From NCBI GenBank assembly GCA_026260175.1, contig JAKCWW010002022.1, forward strand, positions 1-28,566: a DNA stretch of 28,566 nucleotides, written 5' to 3'. Below, piece by piece: positions 20,560-28,566 of this stretch. The notes under the pieces were generated by a model. It was not told the DNA's origin. It made no database searches and was given only the letters and a program-made list of their open reading frames with translations. Source of the DNA: Reticulitermes lucifugus. Lineage: Eukaryota; Arthropoda; Insecta; Blattodea; Rhinotermitidae. The translations under genes were made by a program, and so were the position numbers. Each line of letters begins with the position of its first letter. The stretch's first letter is position 1.

Positions 20560-20830
20560 TTTTATCTCCTCGGCTGTCATAACAGCCTGATAGAGTTTAA
20601 CTTGTTGAGTGCGCTTTTATGGCGACGGCAACAATACAAAATACTTGTCTTCACGAAAATGCACGATACTTTTGCCCAGTTATAAATAAATGTGGATTTT
20701 CTCGACGGATTTTTATATAAGTCCCCAGTACAAAATTTCACGAATACCCGTCTATTGGGAGCCGCGCTGCTACATGCGGACAGACGGACACACACGTGGA
20801 CGTACACGACGAAGGTAATAAGAGATTTTC
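20560..20830 (-). mobile_element. Dispersed insect repeat, minus strand, with terminal hairpin
   Basis: On the minus strand this reads TGTCCGTCTGTCCGCATGTA, then a frame containing RVFVKFCTGDLYKNPSRK. The arrangement VRLS...RxFxKF...LYxNxSRKxxFxYN matches a repeat I remember from short predicted proteins in many insects (recall only). At its 3' side lies a perfect hairpin, GGCTGT-TATG-ACAGCC on the minus strand (20572-20587), followed by an A-rich run (T run near 20560-20566 on the plus strand). This could be the element's end. Element class is unknown. The open frames 20577-20807 and 20770-21027 (minus) should not be taken as genes. Confidence 0.6.
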
Positions 20831-21460
20831 GTGACTATGTGAAGGCGTCCAAATATTCTTTGCGGTGAACTAATATTATCTAACTGTTTTACTTTCGAAC
20901 TGAATTCCCTGAAATCTGCTCCGCCTCCAGATGCATGTAAAGAAACATAATGTCCTTTAAGAACGTTTTTCAAGACTACACACTTCTGCGTTTCGTCAGA
21001 AGTTTCCTTTACTAATAAACTCCCCATTATTCTTCATTACGATAATCTATTTACAATCAGCTTAGAATTCTACAACACGAATTATTTAATACAGACCTTA
21101 CATTGGCACGACTTACCTGAAGTTACAAATGACGCTGATTTGACGGGACACGAAAATGTTTGTGTTGGGACTAAGCTTAAAGTCTATGAAAGGATTCTGT
21201 GGCAGTGTAATCTCTCCAGAAAGGGCGAACAATTTGAGGAATGGTGGATAGTATGAAATGAAGAAGAAAAGCTGGCTAAACTAGGGAAAATAAGATTGAT
21301 GCCCAGCTAAAAGCGGATTTAATGGAACAGAAACGAAATATTGTATAAAAGGAGAGAGATGAAAATGCTTATTTAGATATTTGACAGAGAAAGAAGCTGA
21401 TGACTCTCGGACATCAGTACACTAATTTGTAGAACGAAAACGAAGTACAAGATATATAAA
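20831..21460. other. No supported gene
   Basis: The frame at 20770-21027 (minus) overlaps the repeat and has no domain. From 21100 to 21420 the sequence is purine-rich with no recognisable coding signal. Confidence 0.45.
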
Positions 21461-21481
21461 TATATATATATATATATATAT
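21461..21481. repeat. (TA)n microsatellite
   Basis: About ten perfect TA units, with further ATA-rich sequence from 21451. Confidence 0.95.
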
Positions 21482-24400
21482 GTCATGCTGCTCTTTTGTA
21501 AATTTTCAATTTACTTATTTACGTACCGATGCATATGTTAATTTATTAATAGTACGATATTCTGGGGTGATGTCGAAGAAAATTCACTGTCGTTAAATTA
21601 GTTTAAACGCCAACAGTGCCTGAACGTATGTAATACACATTGACTGTTCTAAACTGCTTGCTCACTCGGACGTCGAAAACATGTTTGCATAACTATTAGG
21701 CATTCAGAAACTTTGCATAGTATGAGATGAAGTGCACAATAAACATCATCTTGTATAAAATAAGGGAAATAGAACTCCCCTTTGAGGGCCAATGTAGTCT
21801 AATACGCCGGCCCTTTGCCATTTTGCAAAAAATGCTCCGTTTGAAAAGTAACGTAAATTTATACGAAGTAATTTCGAGACAGTTATAGATCTCAATTTTC
21901 TTGCCACTAATTACTCCAAGTGAAGCAAGAACAGGAAAAATGATTGACAGATCTAATAGCCAATCAATACAAACTTTATTCCCAGCTTCTAGAGTATTTT
22001 AGCGTTTGATTTGTAAGTTGCAATGACAACATATTTCAGATTAAATATATACATATGTATTAGTGTAACGCCCAAGTTATTATTAACGTAGTCATCTCAT
22101 CTGTTAGGTATGATTATTGTAATTCTTTATTTACCTAGCGCCGTTAAATAGTAACGAATATTTTTTACCAAATTAAAGCGAAAGACAGGCGAGAGCATAG
22201 CAGCTCATACAGGCTTCTGCGTGGGTTGGACGTGAAGTAAATGTAGTTGGTCGTTAAGTGTGTTTAGTTTTGTCGTCAAATATACATACACAGATTTTGG
22301 GAATTTGTACTTGTCTATACGTATATTTTAATGCTTATTCTTTATTGGTCGCTATATTTACCTGTCGACTGTCAGTTTCCTAAAAATTGTGTTTCGAGCA
22401 AATGCATATATTGATCTGTAGAAACCATGTACTGGTCAAGTGGTTTCCATTTCGTTAATGCAAATATTATTTCCTGAATTTGGCCAATAAATTTTATTTT
22501 AGTTGTTACTCCAACATTTAACATTACACAATTCATTATTTTACTCATTTAGGATATTTGTGTGTTTCGCTTAAAGCCTAAATAAACACCTTTGTTTTCT
22601 TAAGCACAACTTGATCTTTATCAGGGAGAAAACAATTTTAATTATGAAGTATGAACGAGACTTTCACATTTATAATAACCTTAGTTTCCAAAGGGTTAAT
22701 GTGTTTTTAATTACTTCCATTAAAGCTTCTTTCATTGTTGCCAAATGCAATGTCCTGTTTTCGATTTCGAAAAATCGCAGGCAAATCATGTTGTTTTTCA
22801 TTATTTGCCCTATAGTTTACTCGTGAGGAAGGAAGAGGTATGACTGAACCCTTCCCAAAATTTCAATTCGCCCTTACAGTCATTTCATAACATTTAATAC
22901 TTTAAAATAGAGTCCGAGAGATTAATTAAAATCTTGAATATATCTGTACAGATTAATTTAAAGAATCTGCTATACTACATTTGGAGTAACGGCGTTGTAT
23001 GTTTGGGTTCGTCCGCACAACCCACGTTAGCATTTAAGTCTAGCAAAGGAATTCACTGAAAACAACTGAAAATCCTAATGAGTTATACGCACATATACAG
23101 AGGAAAAAAGATCATATAACTGCGTTTGGTTGGAATTAGAGTGTATATGACCTCCACACTAAATACTTTTCTGAGGGGGTGGGAAGTAAGCTTCGATATA
23201 CGCTATGGGCCTACGGAGCCTTCATCCCTAATCCCTTTCAATGCGTTAGGACGTGAGATAGAAGAGGGGTAGTTGCGGCAAGACCAGCAGATGATATCGT
23301 GTGGATCTGAAAGGAAATCTCGTTACAGTCTACCAGAAGCTCCACACTTCCAACAGAAGCTTCTACCTCTTTCACGATCCCCTGCCTTTAGATTTTTTAT
23401 CAACCACTCTCTTACAACCTTAGTTCCTTTTTCTTTCTCTTCTTCTTCGCACACAAAACTCGTTAACTGATGCCTAATAGAATGTTTGCTCCAACCCCGC
23501 AGCAAAAGGGACGAACTCAAAACAGCCAACTGCTGGAATAAGTGAGGAAATATATTCCCAAGAATTACGTTTCTTTTTCTGCTGAGTGAAGTGTATCTGG
23601 TATGAAAACAATGTCCAAATAATATTAACATTTTCTCCGCACATGATTCCGAGAGAAACAACGTAATCATACTATTGGGAAAGTTTGAATTTGTACTGTG
23701 AATCACACCACGAAGAGAAATAGAGGATGAATAAACAAACGAAATATAAATTTATTGGAGTTCATTTCTGAGGAAGGTATTTTCGTTCATATTTTATTGC
23801 TGTAGAGTACGAACTTCATAGAAGAAAAGAATGATGCCTACTTACGAAATAAAATTAGGTTACCTTCCTGCTGCTTAGTTCCTGTATAAATGCTTCACTC
23901 TTTTCTCTTTCGTATAAAAGCAATAAGGGTTTATTGAACCATGCTTAGTAAAGTTAATTTCGGATTCTTTCTTGTTTTCTCACATTCTTAAGGGCTTTAA
24001 GTTGGCGGTTCATTTAAGTCATGTATAAAACTCAGATCTTACCTCACGTAAATATAGTCTGTGTCTATTATTAGGAGAAATTCGATAACAACGTGTAAGT
24101 AAATAAAAGTTGTTTGTGCGAATCGTGTGTAAACTTGCAATACAGTGGGTTTCAAAATGTCGTGTTTCCTAATTTTACAGCGGACAATACATAGTTACCA
24201 CTCGGCTTTGAATATTTAACTAAGATGCAGAATACCTATTAAGGTATTGCAAAGTGTAAGTTTTATATTGCAATTAATCTATCAGTGGAATATCGAACTG
24301 ATGTATGACAGAAAATTCGGGTTTAATTTTCTTAGGATTGAAATAGATTTGATAAATATTGTGTGCTAGGTCATGGCAGGTTTTAGAATTGGTGTCCTGT

Positions 24401-25578
24401 TTTATTATCACGGATTTCTACTTTTGTGGTGTTACTCAATTCCTTTTCCAACCTTGCTGTATCCATAGTAAAATAATGGTTTCAGTATTAAATTTACAAC
24501 ATTATTATTTATGGTAGCAGGTCTCGTATTTCAAACCTTAGTATTGTGAAGATTCAAGTCCTGTAGAATATAAATCTGCGCCAATTTCTAACAGCTTAAC
24601 CAGCACCACCGAGTCGTATAAGAGAAAATTTGAATCTTGATTAGCATGGCCGCGATAAGCTCAAATCTTTCGAAAACTTCCTGCTCTTTTTCAAAAACTG
24701 GGACTACAACAGTCAATTTCAGGAGAATAAAATGTTTCTCTTCTTATATTGCCGTTAAAACTACTACCTATGAAAAAAATAAAAGATTAGTGTATCTTAA
24801 TTCCTAAGCCAAAACTCGATAAGAGCTAAAAAATTAGAGTTACATAACATGTTTGTATAAAGCAACCGCTTTGAAGAAATCTTATATATAGAGTGGAGTC
24901 ATGGATAGTATCACCTATAATTGTAACACGGGCGTGTGAGTTAGGCCGAGGAAAGCCATTAATCCAGTAGTAATCAAGAATATATAAAATTAATATTTCC
25001 TTTTCCATCCTCATTAACATAAGTTAAAATATTTTTCTGGACGGGAAAAAAGAATATTTGGTGCCTTAATAAAACAAAAGCTGAGCTACACGTACAGTCT
25101 AAAATTATGTGGACATCAACAAGTTTAAAGGAATTAAAATATTTCAGTGTTTTAGCCTTTGTGTTAGGAAGAAATCCGTAGTTGAAAATTAGGAAATGTT
25201 AAAAACAATAAAAAGGAAAAATTCATTAATTTGTTCAAGATGTAGTCCACATTTCCGGTTGGACACTGAATGGTGGACTGCAATCATAACACCAATGCCA
25301 TCAGGCCATCAGTCAAGTTGAAATGAAAGCTTCTTCATCTGCACAAGGCACAAAATCAGCATCAAGAAGAGATCTGTAATGAATGCAAAGAAACATTAGG
25401 CCACGCTTCGAGAATTATTTTCTTAGTCACTGGTGTAAAATAAGTTACAGAATTAGGGACATTAACATACAGTCCAAAGCAACTAAAACACATTTCAATA
25501 ACAATAATTACAATAAATTGTTACTGACATCTCCATAACTGCAGCGCAGATAATTTTTTTTCATAGAATACTAACAAT
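21482..25578. other. Longest stretch without a recognised element
   Basis: Mostly AT-rich. A GC-richer patch at about 23190-23480 overlaps the longest stop-free ATG frame of the window (23323-23706, minus, 127 codons). That frame's C-terminal part is rich in Glu, Lys and Arg and ends in CWKCGASGRL, but I recognise no domain and see no intron, start context or neighbour to support a gene. Small frames at 22611-22826, 23273-23470 and 24826-25020 have no support. Confidence 0.4.
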
Positions 25579-25889
25579 TTACATAACCATTCTATTTTTT
25601 ATTGAAGGGCCCCGTAGCAGATGCTACGGAAGCACCGCAACCTTAAGGCTTATTGTGCAACCCTTGTGACGAAGATGAAGAGAAATATCTGTTTTTTTCA
25701 TTTTTCCATGCAATGCAGCACCGGTGAAATAGAATTGACAGAGGGAAACAGAAGTACTCAGAGAAAAACCTGTCCCAGTGCTACTTTGTCCACCACAAAT
25801 CCCACATGAACCGACCCGGGATCGAACCCGGGCCTCCGCGGCGAGAGGCCGGCGACTAACCGCCTGAGCCATGGCACGGCCTTACATAA
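25579..25889 (-). mobile_element. Well preserved tRNA-derived SINE-B with perfect 8-bp target duplications
   Basis: TTACATAA at 25579-25586 and 25882-25889 brackets the insert 25587-25881. On the minus strand the head starts GGCCGTGCCATGGCTCAGG. It has a consensus A box (TGGCTCAGGCGG, 25871-25860) and a perfect B box (GGTTCGATCCC, 25828-25818) set in a CCCGGG-N-CCCGGG stem like a tRNA T-arm. The 3' end is GGGCCCTTCAAT followed by an A-rich tail. The intact polymerase III boxes, tail and duplication suggest a relatively recent insertion. The minus frame at 25624-25872 (MAQAVSRRPLAAEARVRS...) is part of the SINE and of a type that I remember as a recurrent false gene in cockroaches and termites. 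The older copy at 8018-8147 belongs to the same family. Confidence 0.95.
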
Positions 25890-28437
25890 GCATTCACCAA
25901 TTGACTGTCACTCAAAATAACCAGCCTTCTTTTCTCTAAGTAAGTAAATTTTTATCGCGAACCATTAAAGGATCGCAGAGCGCCAACTTTCATCACCTTC
26001 AGAAGTTAAAGGAGTCATAGTTTTAAAGGTTATGTATTTTGACGTACCGCAAGTAATTCCTTATTTTGTGTTTACCTCTGGACATAAGAAATATTAACAT
26101 TTATTTAATGTCTTTTCTGATCCTCTAGATACTGTGTGATTTTAGTACATATCCATTCGGGACAGTAGTAAATAAAGTTAATAAAGTTTACAGGAAAACG
26201 TTTTGGCTTTGAAATAAATATTCATTAAATAAAGTACCAATAATTCAGTCTTTCGTTTTAGAACAGAAAAAACTCCATTGTGTGATATTTATTTTAAATG
26301 AGGCTTATGTTGCCATACCGAATCTGTGTGTTTTCATCAATTTTAGATTGAAAAAGCACAGAAATTATTATATGAACCTTATGATGTAGTAGCAGCCCAA
26401 TATTCTGTTATAATACGAGATTTTCTCTACCATCAACACGATTATGACCACCATACATACGTAATGCTGAGTTGATTGGAAGAATTGTAGAACGTAATGT
26501 CTCTTTAAATGACGTCACTTGCCAGTGCGGGCCTGAGTTCTGAATTTTATTTGCAGATATTTTTTAGCACTTTTGATGGGAAATCTTTCCATAGCAAGGC
26601 TCTTACCTATACGGACGTAAACTAACACAGAAACATTTGAAGTCACTTCTGTGCCTAGACTGGAATTCTAAAAAATTCATTATTCGCGTGTTAGAAAACG
26701 ATACCACGCGTAAGATGTAATTGTCGTCATTTAACATGGTCCTAACATATTAGGAACACCAAATGTTCTTATATTTTTTAAAGATATTTAATTTAAATTT
26801 ACGACGTAAATATTATTACAGCAAATGTGTGCCCTCTATTTCTTCTGCATTAAATTGCAACCAAAGTTCTTAGTTAATAATTAAAAATTTACGACTTTGA
26901 TATTTTCAGGTTATGATGGTCAAAGTTGTTTAAATTATCTTTGATTTATGATACGGAGTGTCAGCCTTTATGGTTTGTGGCCTTTATAGGGATGAGGTCC
27001 TCTTAAGTTTCTCCCTACCCTTCTACATTAACTTACATTTCGCATAGCTTAAACCTAATAACTTAATTATTTTGGGTTCCACAAGCTAGTTTAAACATTA
27101 AAAGTTCTGAAATCCCCTGTTTTTGGCTCTGACCTGAAATCAAAGCAGAGTTGGATTAGAGCGTCTTGGGAGAGAAACTGGAATCTCTTTCGGAAGCCTA
27201 GCTATAGTTCTTAAAACCCATCATTTAAACTGGACCTAGCATTTGTTATGTTTAGTCCACGGACACTGTGTTTCTAATGCAACTTTGTAGCTGTATTTTT
27301 CTTAAGGGAAAAGAAAAAGGCTAGAAAGAAACAAAGTTAAGGAAAGGAATAAATGCGACAGCTACTGTGGGGCGGGAAATTCATTACAGAAGTGCGGGCA
27401 GGATTATCAGTAGCAGTACTGGTCGCTAGGAGACGAGAGAGTTTACACAGAAAAGCTGACGAGGTGAGGTTATGTGCTTACTCTTGCAGTTCAGAGGAAA
27501 TATGGACGAGAATTATTAGAGTAAACGTTGACAATGTAAATAAGTTTAGCAGAACACTGTCACTTTCCTCCACGTTTTTAAATATTTATACAAGAGCAAA
27601 ATATGCAACTATTTAAAAAAAATTATTGCCTCCTTGCCGTAGATTACATTGATCAAAATCTAAGCACTCTTCAGAATATTTGGCTACATAAATCCGTCAT
27701 TTATATGGACACATTAATGCCCGCTTTAATTTGAAATGTTTTGCTTATATACTTGTTAATACCTGTCTCAAATATTCGAACAATCGCTCAGAAATTTCTT
27801 CTCAAACACATTCAAAATTAAGTAAAACAAAAGTACCACATGCTTGAGTGAATTTCCGCGCAAAAATATACCGGTCGTGTTGGAATAAAGTGGACTTACA
27901 CACAACCGCTTCAAAAAAAATTCTGGGATGAAGGTCCCATAGAAACTAAGTGCCACGACAGTGAACTGGACTCGAAAAATTCCAGCTTGCTGGGAAAGCA
28001 TCCGAAGTAATCCGCAACAGAAAAATTAAAGTCCCAAAGTTGTACCAGTCAGAAAAATGTTGCCCGTTCTCTGTGAAAGACCATCGTGCTACTTGAACGG
28101 CTTCTGACAAAAGCACTTAAAAGAAGTCCATTTCAGTCGAACAATGAAATGTAGCGGGCCTTGTTCTTTGTTTAAACAGTAGAATGTGAAATTTACCAGA
28201 GGTGTTTCCTGGGGTTGCTAACTCAATTGAGTGTTTAGGATGAATTTTGTGATTGGACCAAATAAATTCCTTGTTTCTATCGAACATTACATACACGAGT
28301 ATATAGTACCAAGGCTTTCTTTCTGGTAGGGCACATGTGAGAAAATCTTCGACAGTTCATTTAGGTTGTAAGGCGGATTTTCTGAAAATTCCGGAGAAAG
28401 TATTTCATAGTAATAATGTACATAATGTCCGAATTTT
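25890..28437. other. AT-rich DNA without a supported gene
   Basis: Small dyads are present (TCCTAA-CATA-TTAGGA near 26740, ATTTAC-GAC-GTAAAT near 26796). The frames at 27353-27616 (plus) and 27768-28001 (minus) have no domain. GAG-GTGAGG near 27459 and a CTTACTCTTGCAG near 27478 look like splice sites but would define an impossibly short intron. Confidence 0.45.
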
Positions 28438-28566
28438 GTCGCCCTCGGTGGACTAGTAGTTAGCGTGCTCGCCACTGAACCCAAGGTTCGCGGCTTCAAT
28501 CCCGGCCGAGGTCCATGGATTTTTAAGGGTGATAAAAATCCGTAGCACAACTTCCTTCGGAGGGGA
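28438..28566 (+). mobile_element. tRNA-derived SINE head (SINE-D), cut by window edge
   Basis: The sequence opens GTCGCCCTCGGTGGACTAG. It has an A-box-like TAGTTAGCGTGC (28457-28468) and a B-box-like GGCTTCAATCCC (28492-28503, one step off consensus), then GGCCGAGGTCCATGG and AAAATCCGTAGCACAACTTC. It reaches the last base of the window, so the tail and the right target duplication are outside. It is a different family from the three SINEs above. The minus frame at 28287-28550 (containing IHGPRPGLKPRTLGS) is a by-product. Confidence 0.88.

Noticed and set aside
27440..27500. Donor- and acceptor-like splice sites
   Set aside because: They are too close together for an insect intron, and the surrounding frame has no recognisable product.
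1..28566. CRISPR arrays, bacterial operons, phage or plasmid features
   Set aside because: No regularly spaced repeats, ribosome binding sites or packed ORFs. Composition and repeat content indicate an animal nuclear genome.

Overview
The window looks like nuclear DNA of an insect, most likely a cockroach or termite (Blattodea). It is AT-rich, has no dense gene layout, and no stop-free frame exceeds about 127 codons. It carries several tRNA-derived SINEs, degraded LINE pieces and a dead mariner. The translations of several repeats resemble ones I remember from cockroach and termite predicted proteins; that is recall, not a search. I find no host protein-coding gene, rRNA, functional tRNA or CRISPR array that I can support. 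The signal here is mobile-element archaeology.

Layout. 1-228: non-LTR reverse-transcriptase fragment (minus strand), cut by the window edge, then an unexplained GC-richer patch to about 460. 460-8000: almost featureless AT-rich DNA with microsatellites and one very degraded repeat fragment near 5268. 8018-8147: old, 5'-diverged copy of a tRNA-derived SINE (called SINE-B here). 9308-9615: weak TATA-like site, then a roughly 150-bp fold-back hairpin bounded by 14-bp direct repeats. 10060-10360: broken LINE ORF tail. 11216-11377: 5'-truncated SINE-A with 12-bp target duplications. 11547-11665: 91-bp segment between perfect 14-bp repeats. 11986-12412: dead mariner transposase. 13985-14110: probable LINE 3' tail. 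14280-14860: diverged tandem duplication. 16483-16866: two fragments of a CGAAACGTC-box repeat. 17316-17570: inverted double copy of the same kind of unit, inserted as one piece between perfect 13-bp repeats. 19055-19706: SINE-C and full-length SINE-A, each with recognisable target duplications. 20292-20830: another CGAAACGTC fragment and a longer dispersed insect repeat. 25579-25889: well preserved SINE-B with perfect 8-bp target duplications. 28438-end: head of a fourth SINE (SINE-D), cut by the window edge.

How the parts relate: the SINEs carry polymerase III A and B boxes and would depend on LINE enzymes to move. The two LINE ORF fragments and the probable LINE tail show that such elements were present, but these copies are broken or partial and I cannot pair a SINE with a LINE. 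The most unusual features are the inverted double insertion at 17316-17570 and a box-stem-box pattern (CTGAWGATGG, short stem, CGAAAC) shared by otherwise different repeats. The second superficially resembles a hammerhead ribozyme core but has not been shown to be one.
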